A stretch of DNA of 64,000 nucleotides, from assembly GCA_030426245.1 (NCBI GenBank), contig JAUHYZ010000004.1, forward strand, positions 62,001 through 126,000, read 5' to 3'. Source of the stretch: Alphaproteobacteria bacterium. Lineage in GTDB: Bacteria; Pseudomonadota; Alphaproteobacteria; Sphingomonadales; Sphingomonadaceae. Below the pieces are notes generated by a model that ran no database searches, had not been told where the DNA came from, and saw only the letters and a list, made by a program, of their open reading frames with translations. This document shows, piece after piece, positions 1 to 11,613 of this stretch; the stretch's first letter is position 1; the number at the start of each line of letters is the position of its first letter. The position numbers and the translations under genes are program-made.

Positions 1-1124
1 CCGCACTGGAGGTCTTCGCACACACCTATGCGCCGCGGGGCAAGCCGGAATGGGGCATTACCCATGCCTATTCGGACGGCCATGACTACCCGGTGGAAGA
101 GGAAGTCGTACTTTCGAAGCCTTTCTGCGCATTGCGCCGTTTCCGGCACACGAATCTGCCGAGCGAAGCACCCAAAATGCTCGTCGTAGCCCCGATGAGC
201 GGCCACTACGCGACGCTGCTGCGCGGCACGGTGCAGCGCCTGGCCGAAAATGAGGACGTCTATGTGACGGATTGGGCGGACGCGAAGATGGTGCCGATGT
301 CCGAAGGGACGTTCGATCTGGACGATTATATCGACTATCTGATCGAGTTCCTGGAGTTTCTGGGCCCGAACACGCATATGCTGGCGGTCTGCCAGCCTTC
401 CGTCCCTGCCTTCGCCGCGACTGCGGTGATGGGTGCGGAAGAAAATCCGTGCCGTCCGGCCAGCCTGACCATGATGGGCGGCCCGATCGATACGCGCGCT
501 TCGCCGACCAGCGTGAACGATGTCGCGACCGAAAGGCCAATGAGCTGGTTCCAGAACCACGTGATCGCGACCGTGCCGATGGCCTATCCGGGGGCGGGAC
601 GCAAAGTCTATCCCGGCTTCCTGCAGCTTGCCGGCTTCATCGCCATGAATCTGGGTAGCCATCTCAACAGCCACTACCAGTATTTCAACCATCTGATCGA
701 AGGCGATGGCGACGGCGCGCAAGCACACAAGAAATTCTACGACGAATATCTGTCCGTCTGCGACATGACCGCCGAATTCTATCTCCAGACCATCCAGCAC
801 GTGTTCAAGGAACATTCGCTGCCGGACGGCAAGTTCAATCACCGCGGCAAGGTGATCGACCTCAATGGTATCCGCGACACGGCACTGCTGGCGATCGAGG
901 GAGAGCGCGACGACATTTCAGGCATCGGCCAGACCAAGGCCGCGCTTGATCTGGCGCATCAGCTGCCCGAGGAGATGAAGAAGTATCATCTCGCGCCCAA
1001 TGTCGGCCATTACGGCATCTTCAACGGCAGCAAATGGCGGATGAAGATCGCCCCGGTGGTGGAGGAATGGATCCGCAAGCATCCAGGCTCCGGCGCAGGC
1101 GTGAAGCTCAAGGTCGTCGCCTGA
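1..1124 (+). CDS. phaZ: Intracellular polyhydroxyalkanoate depolymerase, C-terminal part (cut by window start)
   Basis: The reading frame is open from base 3 without a start codon, so the gene begins outside the window; the ATG at 93 is internal. Intracellular PhaZ breaks stored poly(3-hydroxybutyrate) granules into hydroxyacid units in the cytoplasm. The visible part reads LEVFAHTYAPRGKPEWGI at its start, as in the PhaZ (DepA) family. It holds the family's cysteine nucleophile in the context LAVCQPSVPA (Cys codon 390-392), an acidic residue in the GERDD turn and the catalytic His in NVGHYGIFNG. It converges with the thiolase gene downstream. phaB, an enzyme of PHA synthesis, lies at 29.9 kb, so synthesis and mobilisation genes are separated here. 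Confidence 0.9.
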   Translation, partial: ALEVFAHTYAPRGKPEWGITHAYSDGHDYPVEEEVVLSKPFCALRRFRHTNLPSEAPKMLVVAPMSGHYATLLRGTVQRLAENEDVYVTDWADAKMVPMSEGTFDLDDYIDYLIEFLEFLGPNTHMLAVCQPSVPAFAATAVMGAEENPCRPASLTMMGGPIDTRASPTSVNDVATERPMSWFQNHVIATVPMAYPGAGRKVYPGFLQLAGFIAMNLGSHLNSHYQYFNHLIEGDGDGAQAHKKFYDEYLSVCDMTAEFYLQTIQHVFKEHSLPDGKFNHRGKVIDLNGIRDTALLAIEGERDDISGIGQTKAALDLAHQLPEEMKKYHLAPNVGHYGIFNGSKWRMKIAPVVEEWIRKHPGSGAGVKLKVVA

Positions 1125-1158
1125 CCGGCGCAAGCTGAGTACTTCTCACTAGCGAGGC

Positions 1159-1195
1159 CGCGCATTGCCGGCGCATACTTGGCGCCGGCTGCGCG
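1159..1195. terminator. Strong hairpin between convergent phaZ and thiolase genes
   Basis: CGCGCA (1159-1164), a TT bulge, GCCGGCGC (1167-1174), a 7-base loop, GCGCCGGC (1182-1189) and TGCGCG (1190-1195) form a near-perfect 14-bp stem. It sits in the 79-base gap between two converging genes, so it may end transcripts from both sides. There is no T-run on either side, so an intrinsic terminator is not proven. Confidence 0.4.
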
Positions 1196-1203
1196 CAGTG
1201 GGA

Positions 1204-2379
1204 TCAGAGCACTTCGAACAGGCCGGCTGCGCCCATGCCGCCGCCCACGCACATCGTCACCACGGCATATTTCGCGCCGCGCCGCTTGCCTTCGATCAGT
1301 GCATGGCCGGTGCAGCGCGCACCCGTCATGCCGTAAGGGTGGCCGATCGAGATCGATCCGCCATTGACGTTGAGCAGCTCGTCCGGAATGCCGAGCTTGT
1401 CCCGGCAATAGAGCACCTGGACCGCGAAGGCCTCGTTCAGTTCCCACAGCCCGATATCGCCGACCTTCAACCCGTGGCGTTCCAGCAATTTGGGTACGGC
1501 GAAAACCGGGCCGATGCCCATCTCGTCCGGCTCCGTGCCGGCAACCGCCATCCCGAGATAGCGCCCCATCGGCTGAAGCCCGCGCTTTTCCGCAAGGCCG
1601 GATTCCATGACCACGCAGGCGGAAGAACCATCGGAAAGCTGGCTGGCATTGCCTGCGGTGATCACCCCGCCCGGGACGACGGGATTGAGCGCGGCCAGAG
1701 CTTCCAGCGTGGTTCCGGGCCGGTTGCCTTCGTCTTTCTCGATCGTGACTTCCTGGCTGCTGGTTTCGCCCGATTCCTTGTCCGTCACGGACATGGTCGC
1801 AGTGACCGGCACGATCTCCGCGTCGAAACGGCCCGCTTCCTGCGCAGCGGCGGTCCGCTGCTGCGAGCTCAGGGCATATTCGTCCTGCGCCTCGCGCGCG
1901 ATGCCGTAACGCTTGGCGACGACTTCCGCCGTTTGCAGCATGGGCATGTAGGTCGCGTTGTGCATTGCGACCAGTTCCATATCGAATTCGACGCGCAGGG
2001 CCTTGGTCTGCACCATGCTGATCGTTTCCTGCCCGCCGGCGGCAACCACGTCCATTCCATCATGCACGACCTGCTTGGACGCCGTGGCGATGGCCATCAG
2101 ACCGGAAGCGCATTGCCGGTCGACGCTCATGCCTGCAACCGAAGGCGGCAATCCCGCGCGCAGCGCCACCAGCCGGGCGATATTCGGCGTCTGGCTGCCC
2201 TGCGGCAGCGCGCAGCCCCACACCACATCGTCGACTTCGGCGCCGTCGATCCCGGCCCGCTCCACCGCGGCCTTGAGCGAATGGGCGCCCAGCGTCGGCC
2301 CCGGCGTTGCGTTGAAGGCGCCCTTATAGGCCCGGCCTATGGGCGTTCGGGCGGTGGAAACTATGACTGCGTCACGCAT
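1204..2379 (-). CDS. Thiolase (acetyl-CoA C-acyltransferase)
   Basis: This 391-residue thiolase makes or cleaves a 3-ketoacyl-CoA. It could act in beta-oxidation, or condense two acetyl-CoA to acetoacetyl-CoA for PHA synthesis. The three active-site elements are visible: nucleophilic Cys90 in DRQCASG, His347 in [12 protein letters not shown] and Cys377 in [10 protein letters not shown] near the C-terminus. The length is standard for the family. It lies 69 bases downstream of a MaoC-type dehydratase on the same strand, which fits a short fatty acyl-CoA operon. The FadA-like start [15 protein letters not shown] leans towards a degradative acyl-CoA acetyltransferase, but chain-length preference cannot be read from the sequence. 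Confidence 0.92.
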   Translation of the reverse strand: MRDAVIVSTARTPIGRAYKGAFNATPGPTLGAHSLKAAVERAGIDGAEVDDVVWGCALPQGSQTPNIARLVALRAGLPPSVAGMSVDRQCASGLMAIATASKQVVHDGMDVVAAGGQETISMVQTKALRVEFDMELVAMHNATYMPMLQTAEVVAKRYGIAREAQDEYALSSQQRTAAAQEAGRFDAEIVPVTATMSVTDKESGETSSQEVTIEKDEGNRPGTTLEALAALNPVVPGGVITAGNASQLSDGSSACVVMESGLAEKRGLQPMGRYLGMAVAGTEPDEMGIGPVFAVPKLLERHGLKVGDIGLWELNEAFAVQVLYCRDKLGIPDELLNVNGGSISIGHPYGMTGARCTGHALIEGKRRGAKYAVVTMCVGGGMGAAGLFEVL

Positions 2380-2448
2380 CGGACTGCTCTCTCCTCAAAC
2401 TCGCCCCCGAATTCGATTTCCTTGGCCCCTTGCTTGCCCCCGGAGCCG

Positions 2449-2910
2449 CTACAGGAAAAACAGGGTGATCCATTCCGCGACGTAGCCGGGCTTGTCCTCG
2501 CCTTCGATCTCCAGAGTGATCTCCAGCGTCTGCTCCCACTGACCGGGATGCTTTTCGAACATCTTGATCAGCTTGAAATGCGCGCGGACCTGCTTGCCCG
2601 AACGCACCGGAGTGATGAAGCGGACCCGGTTGCCCCCGTAATTCATCGCCATCTTCACATTGGCCGGCCGGTCGATATCGGATTTTTCCGCCAGCACCGG
2701 GATCAGCGAAAGGGTGAGGAAACCATGCGCGATCGTGCCGCCAAAGGGAGTCATTTTCGCCAGTTCCGGCTTCACATGAATAAATTGGTGGTCGCCGGTC
2801 GCATCGGCGAATTTGTCGATCATCTCCTGATCGATCAGCAGCCATTCGGAAGTGCCGATGGTCTCGCCGATACGGGCCTGCATTTCCTCCGGGGTCATTG
2901 CGCCATCCAT
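2449..2910 (-). CDS. MaoC family dehydratase (R-specific enoyl-CoA hydratase-like)
   Basis: A single hot-dog domain protein of 153 residues from the chosen ATG (MDGAMTPEEM). MaoC proteins hydrate enoyl-CoA to (R)-3-hydroxyacyl-CoA or act as related dehydratases. The signature D-x4-H is visible in DATGDHQFIHV, followed by the family segment GTIAHGFLTLSL. The frame stays open upstream to 3021, but that extension (Cys/Arg-rich, no homology) looks non-coding. GGAA lies about 10 bases before the ATG at 2910; 2898 is an alternative start. It is the first gene of a pair with the downstream thiolase, supporting a role in acyl-CoA turnover, possibly linking beta-oxidation to PHA precursors. Confidence 0.88.
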   Translation of the reverse strand: MDGAMTPEEMQARIGETIGTSEWLLIDQEMIDKFADATGDHQFIHVKPELAKMTPFGGTIAHGFLTLSLIPVLAEKSDIDRPANVKMAMNYGGNRVRFITPVRSGKQVRAHFKLIKMFEKHPGQWEQTLEITLEIEGEDKPGYVAEWITLFFL

Positions 2911-3173
2911 CCGTTGCTGTTTCCGGCCCGTTCTCACTACTGGGCCGACGGGAAACATGGCGCAACGACGCGAACAGCGCAACGGCCCAGAGCCTGCCGT
3001 TACGGCATTGCGGGCGCACACTGCGCGATTTTAGCGAATCGGGCTTGTTATCAGGAAGTTTACCAAGCCCGATTAGGGCTGAGTGCTGGATGCCCGCCTT
3101 GCGCTGCGGCAAGCCCGAAAAACGGGCCGCCGGGCGGATTTGCAGGCTTCGAAGTACAAGGGTTGAAAATAGC

Positions 3174-5225
3174 GTGGCAAGCAAACGACCGAACAGAAAT
3201 GGCGGCAAGCCGGCTCCCATCAGCGAGCACCGCCTGTTCCCGTCAATGATCGCCATCTGGGCGGCAGCCTTGTTCGGGCTCGGTTGCGCGCTCATACCCG
3301 CACCGGTCATAGGCCGTCTGATTTCCGCAAGCGGACTTCCCGCCTTGCTGCCTGCCGCGGTGCCCCCGATCGGCCAGGAAGCGCGCATCGTGCTCTGCCT
3401 TGCCGCCGCCCTGCTCGGCGCGCGCATCGGCCTTGGCCTCGCCCGCCTCTATGCCAATGCCCGGCGCAGTGCGAATCCGGCCCGTTCGCACCGCATGGCG
3501 AAGATCACCGGCGTGGGGCTGCCGCCGGAGCAGGAGGATGAGCCCGCCGGCGAGCTGGAACTGCCCAGATACGCTGCCACAGCGCAGATGCCCGATCCGC
3601 AAAGCCATTTCGGAAAGGCCCATACATTCGAGGCTCCGCCCAGCATGCACAGCGCATGGGGCGATCTGCCCCCCGGGCCCAGTGCCTTCGAAACGCAGGG
3701 GCCGGTGCCAGAGGCGCAGAACGACACGCAAGGCGATTTCGATGCCGAGATCTGGTCCAACCAGGATCCGGCCGGCGAAGAGCCCATCGGCCCTTCTGCG
3801 GGCGGCACGGGCGAATCCGATCTCTGGTCTCAGGAATGGCGCCCGGTGCCCGAACCCGGTTTCGACTGGAACACGGAAACGCCTGGCGACGATATCTGGA
3901 GCACTCCGGGCCGCAAGGGCATGGGGTCTCTTTCCGATTGGGAGCAGGAGAGCCCGCCGGAAGAACCCGCCGACGAGGCCGGCCCAGAGATCGGCCCAGA
4001 GATCGCCCAGGAGCCCCTTCCGGAAATCTCGGGCGGGGAAGACGATGCGCCGCTGAGCTATTCCCAAGAGGAACTGGCTGATTTGGCAAGCGGCGGTGCC
4101 ACTCCGAACCCCCTCACGCCGGAGCAGGCCGCTCCGCCGCCGCCCAAGCCTGTCGTGCAGGAAACCGAAACGCCGGAGCCCCCAGCAAGCCTTACGCACC
4201 GGCGCGCGCAGAATGTTGATCCGGTCGATCCGGGCCTGCTCTCCCGCCTGACCGCCTTGCGCACCAATCCGGGCGAAGACGAAGGCGATGATGCGGACGC
4301 CGGACAATCCGCAGCACCGAGATTTGCCTGGAGCGAAGCCAGGCCCGAAGCCCGGAGCGAACCCGCGCCGGAAGCACCCGCCGAAGCGGAAGAATCGGCC
4401 CAGCGGGAAACCGATGCCGGCCCGATTGCCGAGAGCGAAGCGGCGCCGTCTTTCGAATTGGAAGAGCCCGGCGAAATGGAAGAGCCGGTCGAAATGGACG
4501 AGCCGGAAGCAACGGCCGAGCCAGCTGCCGGCTTCCCTGCCGAACCGGCAATGGAAGACCTTGCAGAGTTTTCGCAGGACGGCCTGCCGGAAGACGCCGA
4601 GTATCCCGAAGGGGATGAAGACGAAGACGACGATTGGCATATCCCCGAAGCCTGGGCCCAACCGGTCGTCCGCGAGCCTGCTGCACCGCAACCGGCCAAG
4701 CCTGAAGAAACGCCGGAGCAGGGGCAGGATGACTCACCCGCGTCCGGGCCGCCCGCAACCGAATTGCCTCATGCCGGTAACGAGGCGATCGGCCCCGACA
4801 TGGGTGCCCAGCCCGAATCGTTTGCCGGCCTTTCGCGCGACATTCCCGCCGAAGATTTCGGCGACGATGAAGAATGGGACGAAGAGACCGAATTCGGCGA
4901 AGACGACGAACACGCCGACGGACCGATTCTCGACCCCACGCTTGGCGCGTTTCGCGACTATGCGCGCGAATATACCGGCGGCGATGACGGCGAAGAGGAA
5001 GAGGACGAAGAAGAGGAAGAGGACGGCGGCGATGTCAGCTTCGGTTCGCTTCTGGGAATGAAAGTCCGCCGCCACCCGCCCGATGAGCCGATGGAACTGG
5101 TCGGATTCGATGGCGAGCATGTGACCGTGGCCGATAGCGAAATGCACATTCAGCAGGTGCCCGAAGAGGATTCGGACGGCGCATCCCCGCTGGTCGTCCG
5201 CCGCCGCGCAGGCGGGGCCGGCTGA
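3174..5225 (+). CDS. Membrane-anchored, highly acidic low-complexity protein of unknown function
   Basis: I do not recognise this 683-residue protein. From the GTG start chosen here (AAGGG 11 bases upstream), a short basic tail (SKRPNRNGGK) precedes two hydrophobic segments at roughly residues 25-50 and 70-92. About 550 residues follow that are dominated by Glu, Asp, Pro and Ala, with degenerate repeats of EEP/EMEEP type and an almost pure acidic run (EEEEDEEEEEDGG) near residue 605. The last 70 residues are more ordinary (SFGSLLGMKVRR, MELVGFDGEHVTV) and may fold. ATG 3246 is an alternative start that would remove the basic tail. An acidic, disordered envelope or cytoplasmic tether is the most that can be inferred. 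It stands alone, divergent from maoC. Confidence 0.7.
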   Translation: MASKRPNRNGGKPAPISEHRLFPSMIAIWAAALFGLGCALIPAPVIGRLISASGLPALLPAAVPPIGQEARIVLCLAAALLGARIGLGLARLYANARRSANPARSHRMAKITGVGLPPEQEDEPAGELELPRYAATAQMPDPQSHFGKAHTFEAPPSMHSAWGDLPPGPSAFETQGPVPEAQNDTQGDFDAEIWSNQDPAGEEPIGPSAGGTGESDLWSQEWRPVPEPGFDWNTETPGDDIWSTPGRKGMGSLSDWEQESPPEEPADEAGPEIGPEIAQEPLPEISGGEDDAPLSYSQEELADLASGGATPNPLTPEQAAPPPPKPVVQETETPEPPASLTHRRAQNVDPVDPGLLSRLTALRTNPGEDEGDDADAGQSAAPRFAWSEARPEARSEPAPEAPAEAEESAQRETDAGPIAESEAAPSFELEEPGEMEEPVEMDEPEATAEPAAGFPAEPAMEDLAEFSQDGLPEDAEYPEGDEDEDDDWHIPEAWAQPVVREPAAPQPAKPEETPEQGQDDSPASGPPATELPHAGNEAIGPDMGAQPESFAGLSRDIPAEDFGDDEEWDEETEFGEDDEHADGPILDPTLGAFRDYAREYTGGDDGEEEEDEEEEEDGGDVSFGSLLGMKVRRHPPDEPMELVGFDGEHVTVADSEMHIQQVPEEDSDGASPLVVRRRAGGAG

Positions 5226-5495
5226 ACGAGCCTTTCACAGCGCTCCAAAATCATCTAGAATACGCAGACAAAGGGCATTTCAAGAGCACGGCAGCCTTGC
5301 TGCCGGGCCTCCTCTGCGCGTGCCTGACGCAAAAAACAGCCCCCGTCGCAGTTGCAAAATAGGTTTCCTGTCGCCATTGGGAAATTTCGCGACAATTTTG
5401 CTACTCCGCGCGGGCGGGGTGAGTCGCGCTTCATTGCCCGAAGCGCTGCTGTTTTACGGCGCGCATTGGGGAGTTAAGATAGGACGAGAGTATTG

Positions 5496-8400
5496 ATGGG
5501 TTATCCGGCGCCACAAGGTTTCTACGATCCGCGCAACGAGCATGACAACTGCGGTGTGGGCTTTGTCGCCCACATCAAGGGCGAAAAGTCGCACGCAATC
5601 GTAAATCAGGCCCTGGAGATTCTGGCCAATATCGACCATCGCGGCGCGGTGGGCGCGGATCCGCTGCTGGGCGACGGCGCCGGCATCCTGCTGCAGCTTC
5701 CCGATCCGCTGTTCCGCAAATGGGCCGAAAGCGAAGGCAAGACACTGCCGCCGGTCGGCGATTACGCAGTCGCAATGTGCTTCCTGCCGGAAACCGAGCA
5801 GGCGCGGAACTTCGTGGTCGAACAGTTCGAAAAGTTCATCGACAAGGAAGAGCAGACGCTGATCGGCTGGCGCGACGTGCCGACCGACACGACCGGCCTA
5901 GGCAAGGCCGTGCTCGATTCGATGCCGGTGATCCGCCAGTGCCTGATCGCGCGCGGTCCCGAGACGCCCGATCAGGACGCGTTCGAGCGCAAGCTGATCA
6001 CGATCCGCAAGCAGTTGCAGAATCCGCTCAAGGAACTCGCTGAGAAGCACGACATGCCGGAGATCACCCGGCTTTACATGCCGAGCTTTTCCAGCCGCAC
6101 GATTGTTTACAAGGGCCTGCTGCTCGCGAACCAGGTCGGCAGCTTCTACAAGGATCTGTCCGATCCCGACTGCGTCACGGCCCTGGGCCTGGTGCATCAG
6201 CGCTTTTCCACCAACACCTTCCCCAGCTGGCGGCTGGCACAGCCCTTCCGGCTGATCGCCCATAATGGCGAAATCAACACGGTGCGCGGCAACGTCAACT
6301 GGATGAATGCCCGCCGCCGGACAATGGAAAGCGAGCTGCTGGGCCCCGATCTGGACAAGATGTGGCCGATCATCCCGCATGGCCAATCCGACACGGCCTG
6401 CCTCGACAATGCGCTCGAGCTGCTGCTGGCGGGCGGATACTCGCTGGCCCATGCGATGATGATGCTGATCCCGGAAGCCTGGGCCAAGAACCCGCTAATG
6501 GATCCGGCGCGCCGCTCTTTCTACGAATATCACGCCGCGCTGATGGAACCATGGGACGGCCCGGCCGCCGTGGCCTTTACCGATGGGCGCCAGATCGCCG
6601 CCACGCTGGACCGCAATGGCCTGCGTCCCGCGCGCTGGTGCGCAACCAAGGACGATCTTGTCTGCATGGCTTCCGAAAGCGGCGTGCTGCCGTTCAAGGA
6701 AGAGGACATCGTGCGTAAGTGGCGCCTTCAGCCGGGGCGCATGCTGCTGATCGATCTGGAACAGGGCCGTATCGTCGAGGATGAGGAACTGAAGGCGGAA
6801 CTCGCCAATGCCCATCCCTATGCCAAGTGGCTCGACAAGGCGCAGTACAAGCTGGAAGATCTGGACTCGGTCGATCTCAAGGTTGCCGCGCCGGCCGACG
6901 ATTCCGCCACACTGCTCAAGCGTCAGCAGGCCTTCGGCTACACGCAGGAAGACATCGGCAAATTCCTGGAGCCGATGGCGCTGAATGGCGACGATCCGAT
7001 CGGCTCGATGGGCACCGACACGCCGATTGCCGTGCTCTCCAGCAAGAGCCGCCTGCTCTACGATTATTTCAAGCAGAACTTCGCCCAGGTCACCAATCCG
7101 CCGATCGACCCGATCCGCGAAGAGCTGGTGATGAGCCTGCTTTCCATGATCGGGCCGCGTCCCAACCTGCTGGGGCGCGAGGCGGGTACGCATAAGCGCC
7201 TGGAAGTCTCTCAACCGATCCTCACCAATGAGGATGTCGCCAAGATTCGTTCGGTCGAGGAGTCGCTGGACGGTGCATTCCGGACCGCCACGATCGACAT
7301 CACATGGGATGCGAGCGAGGGCGCCGAAGGCATCGAGGCGGCGATCAAGGAAATGTGCTGGCTCGCCACCGAAGCGGTGCTGGCCGACAAAAACATCCTG
7401 ATCCTGTCCGACCGGGCGCAAAGCGAGAGCCGCATTCCAATGCCGGCCCTGCTGGCCACCGCGGCAGTGCATCACCATCTGGTGCGCCAGGGCCTGCGGA
7501 TGCAGACCGGGCTGGTAGTGGAAACCGGCGAAGCCCGCGAAGTGCAGCATTTCTGCGTGCTGGCGGGCTATGGCGCGGAAGGGATCAACCCCTATCTGGC
7601 CTTCGAGACGCTGGAGCAGATTCGCCTGTCCAAGCACCCCGAACTTTCGGCCAAGGAAGTTCAGAAGAACTATATCAAGGCCGCCGGCAAGGGCATTCTG
7701 AAGGTCATGTCCAAGATGGGCATATCGACCTACCAGTCCTATTGCGGGGCGCAGATCTTCGACGCGGTCGGGCTCAACCAGTCCGTGATCGATCAGTATT
7801 TCACCGGCACCGCCACAACGATCGAAGGCATCGGCATCGTCGAAGTGGCGCAGGAAGCCGTGCGCCGGCATGCTGCCGCCTATGGCGACAACCCGATCTA
7901 CAAGCATATGCTGGATGTCGGCGGCATCTATCAGTATCGCCTGCGCGGCGAAGACCATGCCTGGACGCCGCAGAACATTGCGAGCCTGCAGCATGCCGTG
8001 CGCGGCAACCAGCCGAAGAATTACGAAGAGTTCGCCAAGTCGATCAACGAGCAGTCAGAACATCTGCTGACGATCCGCGGCCTGCTGGACTTCAAGCTGG
8101 CCGAACAGCCGATCGACATCTCCGAAGTCGAACCGGCAAGCGAGATCGTGAAGCGCTTCTCGACCGGCGCAATGAGCTTCGGTTCGATCAGCCGCGAAGC
8201 GCATACGACGCTGGCGGTCGCGATGAACCGCATCGGCGGACGTTCGAACACCGGCGAAGGCGGGGAGGAAGTGGACCGCTTCACCCCCATGCCCAATGGC
8301 GATTCGATGCGCAGCCGCATCAAGCAGGTCGCATCGGGCCGGTTCGGCGTGACGACGGAGTATCTCGTCAATTCGGACGACATCCAGATCAAGATGGCGC

Positions 8401-10136
8401 AGGGCGCGAAGCCCGGCGAAGGCGGCCAGCTGCCCGGCCACAAGGTGGACAAGGTAATCGGCAAGGTCCGCCACTCCACGCCGGGCGTCGGACTGATCAG
8501 CCCGCCGCCGCATCACGACATCTATTCGATCGAGGATCTCGCCCAGCTGATCCACGACCTGAAGAACGTCCAGCCGTCTGCGCGCATTTCGGTGAAGCTC
8601 GTATCCGAAGTCGGCGTCGGCACGGTCGCCGCCGGCGTTTCGAAGGCGCGCGCCGACCATGTCACGATCTCCGGCTATGAAGGCGGCACCGGCGCTTCGC
8701 CGCTGACCAGCCTGACGCATGCCGGCTCGCCCTGGGAAATCGGCCTGGCCGAAACCCAGCAGACGCTGCTGCTCAACGATCTGCGCAGCCGGATCGCCGT
8801 GCAGGTCGATGGCGGGCTGCGCACGGGGCGCGACGTGGCCATCGGTGCATTGCTGGGCGCGGACGAGTTCGGCTTTGCCACGGCCCCCTTGATTGCGGCG
8901 GGCTGCATCATGATGCGCAAATGCCATCTCAACACCTGCCCCGTGGGCGTGGCAACGCAGGATCCCGTGCTGCGCGCGCGCTTCGTCGGCCAGCCGGAAC
9001 ATGTGATCAATTACTTCTTCTTCGTCGCCGAGGAGCTGCGCGCCATCATGGCCGAAATGGGCTTCCGCACGGTCGAGGAAATGATCGGCCGGGTCGACCG
9101 GCTCGATATGAAGAAGGCGATAGGCCACTGGAAGGCCAAGGGCATCGATCTTTCCCGCCTGCTGCACCAGGTGCCGCCGGCAGAGGGCCATTCGCTCTAT
9201 CACACCGAAGAGCAGGATCACGGCCTGGACAAGGCGCTCGACAACGATCTGATCGCCGCCTGCCAGGGTGCGATCGACAATGGCGAGACGGTGGTGATCG
9301 ACCGCGAGATCCGCAATGTGAACCGCACGGTCGGCGCGATGCTGTCCGGCCGCATTGCCGAAAAGCACGGCCATGCCGGGCTCAAGCCCGATGCCATCCG
9401 GATCAACTTCACCGGCGTGGCCGGCCAGAGCTTCGGCGCATGGCTCGCCCACGGTGTCACTGTCGACCTGGTCGGCGATGCGAACGACTATGTCGGCAAG
9501 GGGCTTTCCGGCGGCCGCGTGATCGTGCGCCAGCCCGAAAACGCCCCGCGTGAGCCGGTGAGCAACATCATCGTGGGCAATACGGTGCTCTATGGCGCCA
9601 TCGCCGGGGAAGCCTATTTCAACGGTGTAGCGGGCGAACGTTTTGCGGTCCGCAATTCGGGCGCCGTCGCGGTGGTCGAAGGCACCGGCGATCACGGCTG
9701 CGAATATATGACCGGCGGTGTCGTCTGCGTGCTCGGCAAGACGGGCCGCAATTTCGCCGCGGGCATGTCCGGCGGGATTGCCTATGTCTATGATCCAGAG
9801 GGCAATTTCAACGATCTATGCAATCTGGCGCAAGTCGATCTGGAGAAGATCTCTGCGGAACCGAGCGATCGGGAAGGCATCGGCCTGCCGCAGCAGCGCG
9901 CCCAGAACGTCAACGATTACGGCATGGGCGATCCGCTCTATCACGACGCGCAGCGGCTCAAGATCCTGATCGAGCGGCACAAGCTCCACACCGGCTCGGC
10001 ACGGGCGGCCGAACTGCTCGACGATTGGGACAATGCGCTGGGTAAATTCGTGAAGGTGATGCCGCGCGATTATCGCCGCGCCCTTCAGCAACTGGAAGCC
10101 GAGCGCGAAGAAGCCGCCTCCGTGGCCGCCGAATAG
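5496..10136 (+). CDS. gltB: Glutamate synthase, large subunit
   Basis: GltB takes the amide nitrogen of glutamine and transfers it to 2-oxoglutarate, using reducing power from GltD. The 1546-residue protein has the full layout. An N-terminal class II glutamine amidotransferase domain carries catalytic Cys19 in HDNCGVGF, exposed after loss of an 18-residue propeptide. A central domain and the FMN-binding synthase domain follow ([14 protein letters not shown]). The 3Fe-4S cysteines are C1137, C1143 and C1148 in [15 protein letters not shown], and a C-terminal beta-helix domain ends the protein. ATG 5496 is preferred over the adjacent TTG 5493 because GAGAG sits 5 bases upstream. gltD follows after 12 bases. 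The 270-base leader holds a 7-bp hairpin at 5289-5305 of unknown meaning. Confidence 0.98.
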   Translation: MGYPAPQGFYDPRNEHDNCGVGFVAHIKGEKSHAIVNQALEILANIDHRGAVGADPLLGDGAGILLQLPDPLFRKWAESEGKTLPPVGDYAVAMCFLPETEQARNFVVEQFEKFIDKEEQTLIGWRDVPTDTTGLGKAVLDSMPVIRQCLIARGPETPDQDAFERKLITIRKQLQNPLKELAEKHDMPEITRLYMPSFSSRTIVYKGLLLANQVGSFYKDLSDPDCVTALGLVHQRFSTNTFPSWRLAQPFRLIAHNGEINTVRGNVNWMNARRRTMESELLGPDLDKMWPIIPHGQSDTACLDNALELLLAGGYSLAHAMMMLIPEAWAKNPLMDPARRSFYEYHAALMEPWDGPAAVAFTDGRQIAATLDRNGLRPARWCATKDDLVCMASESGVLPFKEEDIVRKWRLQPGRMLLIDLEQGRIVEDEELKAELANAHPYAKWLDKAQYKLEDLDSVDLKVAAPADDSATLLKRQQAFGYTQEDIGKFLEPMALNGDDPIGSMGTDTPIAVLSSKSRLLYDYFKQNFAQVTNPPIDPIREELVMSLLSMIGPRPNLLGREAGTHKRLEVSQPILTNEDVAKIRSVEESLDGAFRTATIDITWDASEGAEGIEAAIKEMCWLATEAVLADKNILILSDRAQSESRIPMPALLATAAVHHHLVRQGLRMQTGLVVETGEAREVQHFCVLAGYGAEGINPYLAFETLEQIRLSKHPELSAKEVQKNYIKAAGKGILKVMSKMGISTYQSYCGAQIFDAVGLNQSVIDQYFTGTATTIEGIGIVEVAQEAVRRHAAAYGDNPIYKHMLDVGGIYQYRLRGEDHAWTPQNIASLQHAVRGNQPKNYEEFAKSINEQSEHLLTIRGLLDFKLAEQPIDISEVEPASEIVKRFSTGAMSFGSISREAHTTLAVAMNRIGGRSNTGEGGEEVDRFTPMPNGDSMRSRIKQVASGRFGVTTEYLVNSDDIQIKMAQGAKPGEGGQLPGHKVDKVIGKVRHSTPGVGLISPPPHHDIYSIEDLAQLIHDLKNVQPSARISVKLVSEVGVGTVAAGVSKARADHVTISGYEGGTGASPLTSLTHAGSPWEIGLAETQQTLLLNDLRSRIAVQVDGGLRTGRDVAIGALLGADEFGFATAPLIAAGCIMMRKCHLNTCPVGVATQDPVLRARFVGQPEHVINYFFFVAEELRAIMAEMGFRTVEEMIGRVDRLDMKKAIGHWKAKGIDLSRLLHQVPPAEGHSLYHTEEQDHGLDKALDNDLIAACQGAIDNGETVVIDREIRNVNRTVGAMLSGRIAEKHGHAGLKPDAIRINFTGVAGQSFGAWLAHGVTVDLVGDANDYVGKGLSGGRVIVRQPENAPREPVSNIIVGNTVLYGAIAGEAYFNGVAGERFAVRNSGAVAVVEGTGDHGCEYMTGGVVCVLGKTGRNFAAGMSGGIAYVYDPEGNFNDLCNLAQVDLEKISAEPSDREGIGLPQQRAQNVNDYGMGDPLYHDAQRLKILIERHKLHTGSARAAELLDDWDNALGKFVKVMPRDYRRALQQLEAEREEAASVAAE

Positions 10137-10148
10137 GAACTATCGAAC

Positions 10149-11585
10149 ATGGGTAAGGAAACCGGCTTTCTGGAAGTCGACCGGCAGGATCGCACCTATG
10201 AGGATCCCGCCGAGCGCGTAAAGAACTACAGGGAATTCGTCGTTCCGATGGGCGAGGACAGCCTGCGCGAGCAGGCGTCGCGCTGCATGAATTGCGGCAT
10301 CCCCTACTGCCACAATGGCTGCCCGGTGAATAACATCATCCCGGACTGGAACCATCTGGTCTATGAAGGGGATTGGCAGAACGCGCTGGAAGTTCTCCAT
10401 TCGACCAACAATTTCCCGGAATTCACCGGCCGCATCTGCCCCGCCCCGTGCGAGGCAAGCTGCACGCTGAACATCATCGACCAGCCGGTGACCATCAAGA
10501 CGATCGAATGCACCATCGTCGATCGCGGGTGGAAGGAAGGCTGGATCAAGCCGCAAGTGCCCGAACAGCGCACCGGCAAGACGGTTGCCGTGGTCGGTTC
10601 GGGCCCCGCTGGCATGGCATGTGCGCAGCAGCTCGCCCGCGCGGGCCATTCCGTGACCCTGTTCGAGAAGTCCGACCGGATCGGCGGATTGCTGCGTTAC
10701 GGCATCCCGGACTTCAAGATGGAAAAGCACCTGATCAACCGGCGCCTCGTCCAGATGGAAGCCGAAGGTGTGACGCTCAAGACCTCCACCGAAGTGGGCG
10801 TCGACGTCTCCTTCAAGAGCCTGAAAGAGAATTTCGACGCGATCGTGCTGTCCGGCGGGGCGGAAGATCCGCGCCAGCTGACCATTCCCGGCGCCGAACT
10901 GCCGGGCGTGCGCCTGGCGATGGAATTCCTGACCCAGCAGAACAAGCGCAATGCCGGCGATGACGAACTGCGTGCCGCGCCGCGCGGCAGCCTGCTGGCC
11001 ACGGGCAAGCATGTGGTGGTGATCGGCGGCGGCGATACCGGCAGCGACTGTGTCGGCACGTCCAACCGCCAGGGTGCCGCCAGCGTCACCCAGATCGAAA
11101 TCATGCCCGAACCGCCGGAGAAGGAAAACAAGCTGCTGACCTGGCCCGATTGGCCGATGAAGCTGCGCACCTCCTCCAGCCATGAAGAAGGCGTGGACCG
11201 GGATTGGGCCGTGCTGACCAAGGAAGTGGTCGGCGAAGACGGCAAGGTGACCGGCCTCAAATGCGTCCGCGCGGACTGGTCCGACGGCCAGATCAAGGAA
11301 GTGGAAGGCAGCGAGTTCACGATCAAGGCCGATCTGATCCTGCTGGCCATGGGCTTCCTCGGCCCGAAAAAGGCCGGACTGCTCGATCAGGCGGGTGTCG
11401 ATCTGACGGATCGCGGCAATGTGGCTGCGAACACGGAAGATTACCGGACGAGCGAAGACATGGTCTTCGCTTGTGGCGACATGCGGCGCGGGCAAAGCCT
11501 GGTCGTCTGGGCGATCCGCGAAGGCCGCCAATGCGCGCGTGCAGTGGACGAAGCGCTGATGGGCGTAAGCGAGCTGCCGCGCTGA
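10149..11585 (+). CDS. gltD: Glutamate synthase, small subunit
   Basis: GltD is the NADPH-oxidising flavoprotein partner of GltB and passes electrons through iron-sulfur clusters to the large subunit. The 478-residue protein has the N-terminal cysteine clusters ([18 protein letters not shown] and [10 protein letters not shown]). It also has an FAD-binding Rossmann motif ([14 protein letters not shown]), a second nucleotide-binding motif ([12 protein letters not shown]) and the C-terminal [12 protein letters not shown] segment typical of this family. The start ATG follows AGGAAC and lies 12 bases after gltB, so the two are translated from one message. It completes a standard gltBD operon. Confidence 0.98.
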   Translation: MGKETGFLEVDRQDRTYEDPAERVKNYREFVVPMGEDSLREQASRCMNCGIPYCHNGCPVNNIIPDWNHLVYEGDWQNALEVLHSTNNFPEFTGRICPAPCEASCTLNIIDQPVTIKTIECTIVDRGWKEGWIKPQVPEQRTGKTVAVVGSGPAGMACAQQLARAGHSVTLFEKSDRIGGLLRYGIPDFKMEKHLINRRLVQMEAEGVTLKTSTEVGVDVSFKSLKENFDAIVLSGGAEDPRQLTIPGAELPGVRLAMEFLTQQNKRNAGDDELRAAPRGSLLATGKHVVVIGGGDTGSDCVGTSNRQGAASVTQIEIMPEPPEKENKLLTWPDWPMKLRTSSSHEEGVDRDWAVLTKEVVGEDGKVTGLKCVRADWSDGQIKEVEGSEFTIKADLILLAMGFLGPKKAGLLDQAGVDLTDRGNVAANTEDYRTSEDMVFACGDMRRGQSLVVWAIREGRQCARAVDEALMGVSELPR

Positions 11586-11613
11586 ATTCAGCCACGCCAG
11601 GGGGCGCCGACCC

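Noticed and set aside
1165-3249. A 694-codon plus-strand open frame
   Set aside because: It is antisense to the thiolase and maoC genes, which have clear motifs; the frame shows no recognisable protein features.
5289-5305. 7-bp hairpin CGGCAGC/GCTGCCG in the gltB leader
   Set aside because: There is no T-run and no alternative partner, so neither a terminator nor a riboswitch can be argued.
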